A stretch of 50,186 nt of DNA from Schoenoplectus triqueter (taxonomy: Eukaryota; Streptophyta; Magnoliopsida; Poales; Cyperaceae). The position numbers and the translations under genes are program-made. The stretch's first letter is position 1. Every line of letters starts with the position of its first letter. Positions 23,701-35,984 of this stretch are shown piece by piece. The stretch lies in assembly GCA_964058805.1 (NCBI GenBank), contig CAXKVV010000490.1, positions 1-50,186 of the forward strand, given 5' to 3'. Under the pieces are notes generated by a model that did not search any database, had not been told where the DNA came from, and saw only the letters and a program-made list of their open reading frames with translations.

Positions 23701-24954
23701 AAATCTCCTTCCGAGAACACAATCGCCAAGACCATTAATTTTCCATGCTTCCTCATTTCCCTCCTCTAAGACTTCTTCTTTGTGCTTCCAAGACTCTCTT
23801 TTTCTTTTGCTCGTCTTACATTACAACTACCAATATGTATATAATATTAGATAAGATCCCCAATACCTACTTTTTTCTGCTCAACCTCGCCTGCTTCCCT
23901 AAGTTTGCCTCTCTTTTTTCTTTGTGCTTCCTCGAGAAAGATGATTGATCTTCGGTAGTCCGATAACGGGTTCAGAACTAGCGGATGAAGGCAGGCAGGT
24001 CGATCTGATTGATAGTGGGTCCGATCTTGAAAACAGTGGTTAGTGTCTATTATTCCATTGTTATTAGTTAAATCTGTCCTTTCTTTTTTTTTCTTTTTCT
24101 AATATATTATTATTAGGTTATAATTGGGTTTTGGCCTGACAATATAGTTTTCAAATAAATAATTAATAATATATATTTTTAATATATTTAATAAAAAATT
24201 TACATTAAAAAAATTTAGAAACAATATTTTTAAATACTAAATAATAATTATTATAATAATAAATATTATTATTATTATAATAAATAATATAATTAAATAT
24301 AGAGATGATCATATAAAAAATAGATCATTTTAAAAGTTAAGTTTCACATTAAGTACATTACACATATTGTTTTAAATGAAAAGAGAAAAAATATTTTATT
24401 TAAATCATTGGATTTAAAAAGATGAAAAGATTTAAATAAAATTAATAGTGGAGAAAATTGATGATGTTGCATATTTGAAAAACTTAAAAGTTTAATTTTG
24501 TTTATGTATTAAAAATTAACTGAGTGAATTGACAAAGTCTATTGAATGAATGTAGTGAAGAAGTTGATTCTTTTTCAATTTCGTTATTCAAGGGTTTTTG
24601 TGAAAAAAATTCTAATATATTGCTAATTTTTTTTTTTCTTTCAGATCTAAAATCTGCTCGATTTCGTTTGAGTTGTTGAATGAGAGTAAAATATTTTTCT
24701 TGTGCCACAGAGGGGATCCGAGTTGTTCGACTTTCAAAGAATTTTCTCAGGCTTGAATACTTGAAAAAGATTTCTCCTTGGCAAGGATAATTAATGTGAT
24801 GTGTGTTCGTTGTGTGCCCCTATAGTTGTATAATTGTGATTATTTTTGCGTTTGCTTGTTTTTATGTTTTTTTTAGAGAGCAAGAGCAGTAGCAGGGGTG
24901 GGGACCGAGGAATTTATTATTTGTTGCTTGTATTCCTTGTGATGATATTTAGGG
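23701..24954. other. Unassigned, probably inner part of a transposon
   Basis: A CT-rich, slightly GC-richer block at 23700-24050 has short open frames, none recognised; it is followed by AT-rich DNA and a GAGCAAGAGCAGTAGCAGG patch near 24877. It lies between CACTA-like end sequences, so it may be the body of such an element, but nothing identifies it. Confidence 0.3.
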
Positions 24955-25385
24955 GTGTCAATTATTGATCCGACTTGACGGATTAATTTGATTCAACCTG
25001 ATTCGAATTTGATTCGATCCGATATGATCCGAAGATAAATGGGTCAGATATGAATTTAATTTTTTTTATATGAATCAGATCGGGTTGTGTTCGGGTCAAC
25101 CCGACCCGACCCGACCCAACCCGATTTATTATATTTTTTGAAGTAATTTTATGATTTAGTACTAATTAAAACTTAAATATACACTAATTAAGATTAATTA
25201 TAACTTAATTAATATTTTATTGCTGAAAATTATATAAAAATAATAAATAAATAATTATTTATTTTATACGGGTCTGATTGGATCGACCCATGACCCGTCG
25301 GGTCGGGTATGGATCAAAAATTTTTGACCCGAATTTAATCGGATCAGATTCGGATTCGGATTCTGATCGGATCAAGAAAAATAAT
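24955..25385. repeat. GATCCGA/GGGTCGGGT-rich repeat
   Basis: Begins AGGGGTGTCAATTATTGATC. ACCCGACCCGACCC (near 25100) faces GACCCGTCGGGTCGGG (near 25290), and GGATCAGATTCGGATTCGG ends the block. These are inverted, internally repetitive halves around an AT-rich core. It is like the stretch at 10905-11480 in structure. Class unknown. Confidence 0.45.
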
Positions 25386-25388
25386 AAC

Positions 25389-26409
25389 ACTACAATAGAA
25401 AGAACTTTTGCTAACACCCAATTACAAACGATTTATTAAGAAAACGTTAGTAGAGAACGTCGGTGGTATGTTGGTAATAGTTATAAATAAAAATTGTTAC
25501 TGAAAAGTGTGTTTTTCGGATATATTTTTCGGCAGAACTTTTAGTAACGGTTTTTTTAAAAAATCGTTATTCAATATAAAAGATCAATAACGATTATTGT
25601 TTAACAACCATTATTGATTGTTTCAGTAATAATTTTTTAGTATAAACCGTTATTAAAAAGTTTCTAACCCTAGCACTCGTTACTGTTTGTTCTATTCTCC
25701 ACCAATGACATTTGCTCTCATGGATTGTGAGATATTTTCATCTCACCATTCATTCATCCCAATCGAACGATCCAAAAATCAAAATTAAAAAACTGAAGCT
25801 TCACATATTACCAACCCATTTTCATCTATTTTCACATATAAAAGGAGAGATGAAATAAAAGAAATCAAATAGAAGAAATAAAAATCAAAATCCGACCATC
25901 TCAATTTCAAACAACCATAACTTTTGATAGACAACTCTGATTGAGGCGTGCTATACGGCCACAAAAAGCTTACGACGAGATCTACAAGTTTAACAGCTAT
26001 TGTTGTTGCCATCATTTTTGGGGCAAAAAACCTTATCTTGATCTTCAAAAACGCATTTAATTTTTTTTCTCTTCTTTTGTGTTTTTTCTTCTGTTTTTTT
26101 TCTTATAAATTGTATAAATTTTCACATTATTGCATGAGTAAGATATGCGTATTGTTAAGTAAATATTTTTTCATTTCATGTATAATTATATTTCTTTCAA
26201 ATTAATTATTGAATGAATAAATAATATGTTATATTATTGTTCTTTAATTATTCAATCTCTTTTCTTTCAATATTTCAGTTCAAGAACGTTAAAAAAATAA
26301 AATTTAGTTTTATTTTAAAAAAAATTAGTAATATTTATTTAACAATAACAATTATCAAAAGTGTTTAAATAATAAAAAATTGTTTTAGTAACAATTTCTG
26401 CTGGTATGT
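25389..26409 (+). mobile_element. CACTA-like non-autonomous element
   Basis: It starts CACTACAATAGAAAG, a typical CACTA end, directly next to the GGGTCGGGT repeat. Subterminal AACGGTTTTTTTA / AAAACGTTAGTA words follow at 25435-25660. The far end near 26340-26409 carries reversed words (AACAATTTCTGCTGGTATGTG); read in reverse this is CACATACCAGCAG, a mutated terminus. The frames inside (25785-26048 and 25948-26205) are not recognised. Confidence 0.45.
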
Positions 26410-26479
26410 GTAAATAAATTATCTATATGGCTAGCATAAATTGGGCTGGCTAGAAAAATAGCTTGCTCCAATATATATA

Positions 26480-26868
26480 GAATTAGGCTATGGTGCTTTG
26501 TAAAGTATAAAAGTGTTGTGTGTTTTACGCTCTATTTTTAATTTTAAGTCAAAAATGATCGATCCAAACCACTCAATCTAATCTCCATATTAAAATCTAT
26601 TAGTAAAACAAATTATATATTTTTTGGATAGGGGGAAAACCATCATTTTTGGATGAACGAGAATTCTCAGATCAAGTCATTTTTCTCCTCATCAGAAAGA
26701 TAGCAAAAAATTCTAAAAAAATATAAAATTTGGTTTACTAATAGATTTTTATATAAATATTAGATTGAATGGTTCAGATCGATTATTTCTGACTTGAAAT
26801 TAAAAATAAAACGCAAAGCACACAACGCCTTTATACTTTGCAAAGCACCATAATCAGACTCTCTCTCT
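26480..26868. mobile_element. MULE-type MITE, member 4
   Basis: GAATTAGGCTATGGTGCTTT on the left mirrors GAGTCTGATTATGGTGCTTT read in reverse on the right, with well-kept arms of about 150 bases that include ATCGATCCAAACCACTCAAT against ATCGATCTGAACCATTCAAT. ATATATATA on each side may be a 9-bp target duplication, but it lies in a TA tract. It is the best-preserved of the four family members in arm identity. Confidence 0.7.
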
Positions 26869-26879
26869 ATATATATATA

Positions 26880-27210
26880 TATAATGGTTTTTTGATAAAA
26901 AACCGTTACTAAAAGTGAAAAAAAATATAATAAAAATTATAAAAAAATTATAATTGTATTCAATAACAGTTGTTAGAACAAAATCGTTACTAAATCGACA
27001 GTTTTTCCTAACAGTTTTTTGGGCCGAAACAGTTGGTATTTTTTTCTTTCGTTACAGTTTATTAAGTAAAATTGTTATCAAAGGTCAGATAAACTGTTTC
27101 CGTCTTCTCTTTGCTAACGGTTTTTTAAAGTTTTTTATCCCCTCCGTTGCTAACGAGTTAATAACAATTATTATATATTTTAGAACTGTTAGAATAGCTC
27201 TTTTTTATGG
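26880..27210. repeat. CACTA-like subterminal repeats, detached
   Basis: Repeated AACGGTTTTTTA, AACCGTTACTAAAA and GTTGCTAACGAG words, as in the CACTA-like stretches at 22839 and 25389, but no terminus was found. Confidence 0.4.
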
Positions 27211-27213
27211 TAT

Positions 27214-27345
<132 letters not shown>

Positions 27346-27732
27346 GAGAAGGGATCGGTTGACAATGAGTTATTTTGACAACCGTGACAATGAACCTCTA
27401 AATAAATATAAAAAAACTCTTAAAAATAAAAAATATTATAAATGTGTTCTTCTACCTTTAGATTGATGGTAATTAAAATTTCATACAATTTCATTATCAT
27501 TTGATAATCCATCAAAGACCGTTAAATTGAAACCGTTGTAAATATGAAAATTTAATGGTTTTTGATGGACTATCAAACGATAATGAAATTATATGAAATT
27601 TGAATGACCATCAATCTAAAAGTTAAAGAACACATTTATAAATTGTTTTCCTTTTTTAAGACTTTATTTATATTTATTTAGAGGTTCATTGTCAAGGTTG
27701 TCAAAATAATTTATTGTCAATGGATCACGCTC
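27346..27732. mobile_element. Foldback MITE inserted at a (TAA)n tract
   Basis: The two halves are near-perfect inverted copies of about 185 bases: GTTGACAATGAGTTATTTTG and CAATGAACCTCTAAATAAAT on the left, their reverse complements on the right, turning near 27540. ATAATAATA flanks both sides (27337-27345 and 27733-27741). It shares its core with the smaller element at 19059-19244. Non-coding. Confidence 0.75.
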
Positions 27733-27744
27733 ATAATAATATAT

Positions 27745-27749
27745 ATCTT
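27745..27749. repeat. Target-site duplication, left copy (ATCTT)
   Basis: ATCTT stands directly before the left LTR and is repeated at 46353-46357, directly after the right LTR. This is the 5-bp duplication left by LTR-element integration. Confidence 0.93.
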
Positions 27750-28255
27750 TGTGCGACCCTTTTTCGCGCCTCTCACCGCCCTGAAAAAGGAACTGGACGA
27801 TGAATTACGGAAGAAGGACACGGAGATCCCTCTAAGTGTGCATTGAGATATATTTATATAAATTTGGAATGCACATTTAAAGGTTTTTTTAGTGATTGTG
27901 AGGTCTTTAAGATTCCAATGGGCGCAAGCCCCCATTGTTAATTACCCTGGGCTTTGAACCCGAGGAACCTCTGATTAAGAAAGGAAAAATAAACAGAATA
28001 GTTAAGCAATTTTAAGTGGTCGCTGTAAGAAAGGGCATGGATGATATGAACTTTTCAAGGTAGTCTACAACTTGTGAATTGACTTTTATTTTTATTGATA
28101 AAATGATTTAGTTTTTATTTATTTATTTATTTATTTGTTATTTGAACTTATCTTATTTAAATTTATTTAGTCTTGAGAGTTATTTTTATTTTAGATTAAG
28201 ATTGATTTAATTCTAAAATTGAATTTTTTTTATTTGATAAGAAGAAAGAAAGTCT

Positions 28256-28298
<43 letters not shown>

Positions 28299-31200
28299 TT
28301 TACTTATATTTTTTTATTTATTGATATCTAAATTTATTTAATTTTGAAGATTGAGAATTATTTTTTATTTATTTTTTTATTATGATCTTTATTTTAGGTG
28401 AATGTTGATTTAGTTTTGAAATTGAATTTATCTTTATTTTAGGTGAATGTTGATTTAGTCTTTCACTTTTTATTTATCTATGTATTTATTTATTTAATTC
28501 ATTTTTATTTAAATTTTATTTGATTTTGAATAAGAGTTATATTTATTTTATTTTATTATTTTTTATTCATTATATATTTAATTTTATTTATTTTTATATT
28601 TTTATATTTTTATTTGAAATTATTTAATTTAGAATTTGATTTAATAAATAAGAATTATATTTATTTATTTATTTTAAGAAAAATTCTATCTTATTATTTT
28701 TTTATGTTATCTCTTTTTATTATATATTTTCAATGAATGCATTACTTTTATTTTATTTTCTTATAATTTTTATTCTAATTATTATATATCTTGAAATGAT
28801 TATTCTTTAATGAAAATGATTTATTATAAATTTTTTATTTATTTTTTTAAGATCTATTTATAAAGAAATTTTATTATATTTTTATTTATTCTTATTATCA
28901 AAATATTTATGATTTTAAAATATTTTTTATAGAATGGATCATAATATTTTTCTGATTTTTAATGGTAAAGAAAATATAATAAGGTAGTGATCTTTTAGAT
29001 TTTTTGAGAAAAATATATTAGTAACATACTAATTTTATTTGACAAAAATATCAATGAAAATGTTATGAAAAACTTTATTTTTAACATTTTTTTTAATTTG
29101 AACCCTGTAAAATATTATTTCGGGAGGAATATTAGCAAACAACAATCTGAAAACTAACGAAGAATTCAGCAAATTATACTGTTCTTTTGAATATTTAGAG
29201 AGAAATTAGTTAAAAACATACTGATTTTATTTGACAGAAAAATGAAATGAGATGTTAGGAACAACTTTTATTTTGAACATTTTTCATTTTGAGCACTTTA
29301 AAGTACTGTTTAGTGCAAAATACCAACAGATGACGGTTCTGAAAATCAGGGGCTGTCAGGATCGTTTTGCTTATTTGAAAGGTATTTACAATGTATTTTT
29401 GCATGAAAATTTATGTACAAGCTCCTATTGATATGTATTTGATGAATATAAAATAAAATATATATGTAAAATTCACGGATCGGTACAGTTTTTTAATTCT
29501 TTTCTGATAAAGGACTGAACTGGACAGCTGAGGGTATTTTAGGTATTTTTAAAACATATGTTTCAGAAACCTTTCGAACAATATCATGATACCATCAATA
29601 AGGTTATGATGAACAACTTTTATGTTAAAAATTTTCTTATTTAAAATTATTTTAATGCACTTTCGAGGATGTTTAGCAATGAAGTTTCAAAGAAAATTCA
29701 GAAAAAATGAAGAATGACTCAATCGTAATATATTTTTAGAAATTTCGGCATTATAACACCGTAAAAAGATAATTTGCAAAATTTATATCTTAATCCAGCA
29801 CTGTTTGTGCTGAGATTTTATCAAATTCATTGCTGTTCGCAGTTGAATTTTTATTTTTAAGTCCACTGCTGTTCGCAATGAGGCTTTTATTATTTTGACC
29901 CTCTACACTGCTCGTGTAAAGAGTTTATTATTATTTTTATTTATTTGTTTTGACCCTCTACACTGTTCGTGTAAAAAGGTGTTTTCCTAAAGACATATAC
30001 TGTTCGTACAAGTCCCTTAAGTATATTAACGACTCAATTTATTTAATTTGAAACAAGAAATATAAGAAAATTTGTGGCAAAATAATAGACGTGATATAAG
30101 ACTAGTTGAAATCTAAAATTTATTTTAATATAGCTAGAAAGCTCCAAATGCTATGAAAAATTATAAAAAGATGGATTATGATACTGAGAATATTTTTATA
30201 AAATTTATTTGATTATTTATTTATAGAAAAACTGAAGAAAAATATGAATTACTGAAGTGCTGTCAGCAGATTTGATACGAAACTTGAATCTGATTGCTAT
30301 TTCGAAATTACTTTAAAAATAGATCTGAAGCTTGAAAAATTATGAAAATTTATAGAGAGATGCAATATAACTATATCTAGATTCTCACAAAATTTCAATT
30401 AAATTGAAGTAGCAGAGGTATAATTTTTTTATTTTCGAATCAGACCAGGGGCAAAAGAGGAAAATGTTGTACCAGTATTTGCTGATTTTCAGATCTAAAA
30501 AGGCTATAACTTTTTACAGAAAAATCAAAAAAATATAAAATCAGTTTCTATAGATTCATATGACTTATTTCTACGATATCTGAAAGTTTTATGAGATTTG
30601 GAGTAGATCTCATCCCATTTTTCTTTTTATTGCATTTTCAGCCATTTTAGGGCTGATTTTGCATTTATAAGGGATTCATTGATCTTATATTGTTTAAATG
30701 CATCATTTAGGTTCAATCTAACATTCAATGATGTTTGTATGCAGATTTGAGCTAAAAGAAAAGAAAGAAAATAAAAAAAGATCGAATTGCAACATAAGAA
30801 CATCAAGAAAAAGAAGAAAAATCGATATTGCACATGAAAATTTTCATCTTTATTGCACGAATCAAAATTACAAACTCTAATATACTCTTGATATCTATAT
30901 TTACAGGATATATGGCTACCTAGATCTAATTTGTAGCTTGAATAGAAGAGGATTTGATTGAATCTTATATCTTTGGGCTTGATTTTGATCTCAACTCAAA
31001 GATTGGATCTTATTTTGTATCTAATTTGAGCTTCAATTGATTTTGGCAGCGTTTTGGATTAGCATTCAGCTTGGGATGGGTTGTGTCTCTTGTATTTGAA
31101 GGAGGAGAGGGGTTTATATAGGCCTAGGGGGTGGTAGATGGGTGTATGAGATCGGTTTGACTTTTCTTTGACCAATTTATGCACCAACTCCCTTCATTCA

Positions 31201-32563
31201 TCTTCTCATACTCTTCTGAACGTTTTGTGGTGTATTAGACCAGTTCTAAGTGTTTTAAATGTGCTCTAACAGCTGAGAGGACAAGTGGGGCACAAGTGGA
31301 GTTTGTTATGTTTGCTGAAAATTTACAAATTTGCCCTCTCTAACCACCACTTGGTCACCAGATGATTCTAGGGACTTCTAGAAGGTTGTAGAGGTTCAAA
31401 CACGTTCATGCCACTCCCTTCCTGCATTTTAGACCTTGCCGGATCACAATTATGCACCCGAGACCCGTTTTTGCCTTCAAACCCGATTTCAAGCCACATA
31501 GTCGTTCTCCTTCATTTCTTCACCATTTCTTGTGTTTCAAAGCTTGATTAACATCTAATTGATCCCAGGAATTGATCTACAATGTTTATTCAATCAATAG
31601 AATGCTCTGGTATAGAGTTTGACCAACTCGGTTTTTTGACCCGATTTGCGAGTTCGTGGTCTCACCAATTTAAAGCTTATGAAATTCAACCAAGCCCTCA
31701 AACAATCTCTTGTGACCATGGAGAAGGTGTTTGAAGTGTCAATTTGATCAATTATGACTCGGATTACTTAATTTCATTTTTGGATCGGAAACTTTCCCTT
31801 CAGTTTTCTCTCAAACCGCTCAACCATTTTGCAAGTTCTTTATCTCATTGTGTTCTCCTCTCCGTGCTCTTTCCAACGGTATATAATATGTGGGTTTTCG
31901 TCGCACGGGACCATAGGCTCCATTTTCGGTTTTGAAACAGTGAAGAACTCGGTACTGTAGCACGGGGACTGTAGCAATGGACATTTTCGAATTTAGCCCC
32001 TCTCCATTTTGATTTTTAATTGGAGTCCTCCATTTGCTGATTTTTTTATTTCTCCTTTGCTTTTAAATTGTTTCTCAAAGCTCCCTTTGTCCAAATTGCA
32101 CCAAAATTTGCTCAAAAATTCCTTGCAATATAACAAAATTTATGGTAATTTTTATTTACCATTTTTCCTCTTGTTCAAGCATCAATTAATTTTTAACGCT
32201 TGATTAATTAATTTTTCATTATATTAATCGATAATTTGGAATTTCTTTGACTTCTGTAACTCCAAAAATATCAAGTAATATATGAAAATTCTCAGAATTT
32301 TATGGATAATTTTATTTTACCATAAAATTTGAGTTTTGAGATTTTTGAGTTTCGAAGAGGTTTTCGATTTGAATTTGTAGAGCTTCGGCATTTAATTCTT
32401 TTCTTAAGAATTTTAATTTTTGAGCATTTCACTGAATTCTTCTTTTTTCTTGGTGCTTCTGGACTTGAATTAAGCCTCTTCGGGCTTTTAAAATTACTCC
32501 TTGAATTTTTGAATCTTTTGTCCCAAGTTGCTTTTTAATTCTCTGAATTTTCAGGGGTAAACA
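27750..32563 (-). repeat. Left LTR (3' LTR of the element)
   Basis: 4814 bp, beginning TG and ending CA. It holds AT-rich (TTA)n and (TTTA)n tracts (28080-28500), a ~48-bp duplication ending in GGTGAATGTTGATTTAGT (near 28398 and 28441), a run of short hairpins (29796-30012) and ACTGTAGCA words near 31940-31975 of a kind common in plant gypsy LTRs. Several small open frames occur identically in both LTRs; none looks like a gene. Confidence 0.95.
29796..30012. repeat. Six short hairpins with a common TGTTC-type loop
   Basis: Six stems of different sequence enclose nearly the same 5-base loop: CAGCAC-TGTTT-GTGCTG (29796-29812), ATTGC-TGTTC-GCAGT (29829-29843), CACTGC-TGTTC-GCAATG (29865-29880), TACAC-TGCTC-GTGTA (29904-29918), TACAC-TGTTC-GTGTA (29959-29973) and TAC-TGTTC-GTA (29998-30008). 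The same series lies in the right LTR at about 43586-43802, with loop or stem changes in two hairpins. Confidence 0.75.
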
Positions 32564-33518
32564 AAGAGCCACCCACCAAAGCGGGTCGTGAACACTTTGA
32601 GAATTGAAGGGCCTGCTTTGGTGCATTCAAACCTAACACTTATTCTTACTTTGTAGAGGTTTTCGAATTGAATTTTCTTGTGAATGGTGTTCCTATTTGG
32701 ATCTCTTCATCTGAAGAGATTTCAACTTCACTTCTTCATGCCAAGAATCTCTGATTTACTTTACTCCAATAAGGTTATCTTTGACAAAAGATACAGGGCT
32801 CAAGACGTTTTGAGTCTGAAGCGCTATGCCAACTCACGTCAGGGTCTGCAATTATCGGAAGACGGGCTGAGTTTTATGCGTCTTATCCGACCTTCTAAGT
32901 CATTAGCTTGAAGCGTTGTGCCGGCTTTTGGACTTAGGTCTCCAACTCCTTACTGAATTAATCTTCGATTAGAGTCTCGTTTGAAGAGGTTTCGGCTTGA
33001 ATTCTTCATCTGGTGAGATCTTCAATGGAGTACATTCGCTCCAAGAAGTTTCAACCCTGATTTTTTTCTTTGTAGAGGTTTTGGATTTAATTTCTTATTT
33101 GAAAGGTCTTTGCTCAGATGCCTTCATCTAATGAAACTCTTGCTTCACTTCTTCATCCGCAGGGAATCTCAGATTCCGCCTTCGATGCATCCTTCGGCTG
33201 AAGATGTTACAACTTGAGGCCTCTATCTGTCGGGATCTTCGACAAAGCACCTTCGCCTCAAGTGATTTCAACTCTAACATCTTTTCCTTTCAGTTTATAC
33301 TTCCGTGTGTTTTTCTTCTGGTGGCTTGTTTACCCGATATCCCTTCTAGGGGGCTTCGTACCTCAGATTTTCATTAGGAGATTCTGCCCTTGTCTAATCT
33401 TTAATGAACTTCTGTTTTCACCTTTCTTTGCTTCTGGTAGGCTTGTATGTTTGTTGCTTGCTTGTTCGTATACGTTGTTTGATCAGCATCTTTTGACACA
33501 GCTTCACGGCAGGACCAT
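32564..33518. repeat. Interior next to the 3' LTR, loosely repetitive
   Basis: Words such as GAGGTTTTCG, CTTCATCTGAAGAG, CACTTCTTCAT and GAAGCGYTRTGCC recur at irregular spacing (32655, 32705, 32820, 32910, 32985, 33075, 33125). The sequence has no convincing coding frame on either strand. No clear polypurine tract stands beside the LTR; the minus strand there reads GGTGGGTGGCTCTT. Confidence 0.5.
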
Positions 33519-34045
33519 GGTATTTAAGGATACCAATCCTACCTGTATTGACCTCTAGGCCCGGTACAGAGTGAACCCGTTTATCCTTTTATTACTGACG
33601 GATAAACTTGCCAGTGTCAATTGTATTATGGATTCAATTGACAACATCATTTTTTGGATACTTCATGTATATATCATTTTTAAGTGGAAGCTCACACACT
33701 CTCCCCTCATTTGTGCACCTTTGCGTGCTAAAGTGGAAACTCACCGTCGCTCGTCTCCTCTCAATTTATTTGGTGGAGATGGTATTTTATGGATACCGAA
33801 CCTACCTGTATTGACCCCTAGGCCAGGTACAGAGCAAACCCGTTTATCCTTTTATTACTGACGGATAAACTTGCCAGTGTCAATTGGATTATGGATTCAA
33901 TTGACAACACCATTTTGTGGGGACTTCATATATACTTGTCATTTAATTTTGAAAGCTCACACGCTCTCCCCTCATTTGTGCACCTTTGCGTGCTAAAGTG
34001 GAAACTCACCGTCGCTCATCTCCGCTCAATCTATTCGGTGGGGAT
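33519..34045. repeat. 262-bp tandem duplication in the element interior
   Basis: Two copies begin GGTATTT at 33519 and 33781. Shared words include CCTACCTGTATTGACC, ACGGATAAACTTGCCAGTGT and CCCCTCATTTGTGCACCTTT, in the same order; the copies are about 90% alike by eye. Small reading frames here are by-products. Confidence 0.85.
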
Positions 34046-34784
34046 CCTACCCTCAAACATCCATCACGCATCCCTACGAGACAGGCTTTCATCGGTAGGT
34101 TCGCTCTCCATGAACAAAGTCACTTCTTTAAGCAAACCACTTTGTTTGACATATAAATGCCAGGTAAAAGCGTAAACCCTTTATTCTGACCCTTCCACGA
34201 TTTGTTGTGGGATTGTAACAAACCATTTCCTTGGGCGTGCGGTGCTTTGCGGATAAATGCACCCAACCTGGCTTTGTATAACACTCGTGGTGTCGGGGAC
34301 AAAGGTGACAACCCCTTTTGAAATTTTTATTTTTATATGTTTTATTCAAAAATATAGAAAATATTTTTGTTATTTTATAGTATATATTTTTTTAATATAT
34401 TTTTATTTGAGAGGGAAAATTTTGTTATTATTATTATTTGCTATTAATATGTACGAGAGTTATTTATTTACATGCCCTCAGAAGCGACTATTACTAGCCA
34501 CCAATTTGCTCGACCTATCCCTTGGCTTGCACCGTGGGCGACCAATATGAGCAACTTTCGTCATTGGGCGGTACAGATAGTTTAAGGGACAAACTGCAAA
34601 CCCTGCCCATTTTTATATTTATTCTGTATCAAATGGACAAACCCAGTGGTGTTCGTATTATGGGCCCAAACACCTTAGCCGTCGCCTTTACCTTCGCGTG
34701 GTTTTGGTCGTGATAGTTTCTCCATGGCATCTCATTTTATGATTTTAGTCTTGATCCTGGATCGAGTTTTGTTCGAGATTGATG
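34046..34784. other. Element interior, unassigned
   Basis: Mixed GC-richer (34050-34320) and AT-rich (34320-34450) sequence between two repeat blocks. I checked both strands for pol motifs and found none. Confidence 0.35.
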
Positions 34785-35697
34785 AATCTGAGTGTTTTGT
34801 GCCTTATAGATTCAGTTATTAGAAGATTATGAATTTCATTCACTTAATCACCTTATTGATCTTCTCAATTATGAAACAGTGCTAGCACATAATTTGGGGT
34901 GTTAAAACCTGAGCATTTTGAGATTTGTTAGGTTTGATTATCGGAAAACATATGAGATTTGAATCACTATGTTGTTTTACCAATCTTCTGAATTATGAAA
35001 CTGTGTTAGTTCATTATCCAAGCAATAAAAACCTGAGCGTTTTGGGCTTTGTTAGGTTTGATTATCAGAAAATGGGTGAGATTTGGGTCACTTAATCATT
35101 TTACTGATCTTCTAAATTATGAAATCTGAAGCGCTATGCCAACTCACAATTTAGGTATTGAAACCTGAGCGTTCTGGCTTTTATTAGGTTTCTTTATCAG
35201 AAAACATGTGAGATTTGGATCACTTTATTGTTTTGCTGATCTTCCAAGTTATAAAGTATGAAGCGCACTGCCAACTCATAACTTGGTTATCAAACCTGAG
35301 CGTTTTGGGCTTTATTAGGTTTATTTATCAAAAATAAAAATGGGTGAGATTTAGGTCACTTAATCATTTTACTGATTTTTTAAATTGTGAAATTTGAAGC
35401 GTTGTACCAATTCACAACTTAGGTATTGAAACCTGAGCGTTTTGGCTTTTATTAGGTTTCTTTATCAGAAAACAGGTGAGATTTGGATCACTTGATTATT
35501 TTGCTGATCTTTCAAGTTATAACGTATGAAGCGCACTGCCAACTCATAACTTGGGTATCAAACCTAAACGTTTTGGACTTTGTTAGGTTTGTTTATCAAG
35601 AGACCGGACGAGATTTGGATCACTTAATCGTCTCGACTAGATTCATGAATTATGAAATCTGAAACGCTATGTCATCTCATAACCCAGATGATTAATA
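34785..35697. repeat. Seven-unit ~131-bp tandem array with dimeric pattern
   Basis: Unit starts (ACCTGAGCG-type words) lie at about 34785, 34907, 35031, 35163, 35294, 35431 and 35562; spacings are about 122, 124, 132, 131, 137, 131 and 135. Units at 35031 and 35294 resemble each other (GGGTGAGATTT, TTAATCATTTTACTGAT), and so do 35163 and 35431 (TTTCTTTATCAGAAAACA, TTGCTGATCTT, GAAGCGCACTGCCAACTCAT), so the middle four units alternate A-B-A-B. Confidence 0.85.
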
Positions 35698-35984
35698 GTT
35701 TTGGCGGCCTTCCATTTTTGTGGTTTTGGCTTTAATTTGATTTGAGTTTTCGTGATATTTTATTTTATGTTTTTTTTTGTCTTGAATTAAATTTTGATTT
35801 GATCTTTATGGGATTTTTTATTTTAGGCTTGATTTGCCTCTAATTGAATCATTATAGTTTTTTTTTGTTTTAGCCTTAATTAAATTTATTTTATTTTTTG
35901 AAATTTGAATTTATTAAGGTATCATGTTATTGTTATTATTATATTTTTTTTTGGTTTGGGGTACTAACATTTATTTTTTTTTGT

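Noticed and set aside
32564..32610. Polypurine tract next to the 3' LTR
   Set aside because: The minus strand reads GGTGGGTGGCTCTT, not a clean purine run, so no PPT is claimed.
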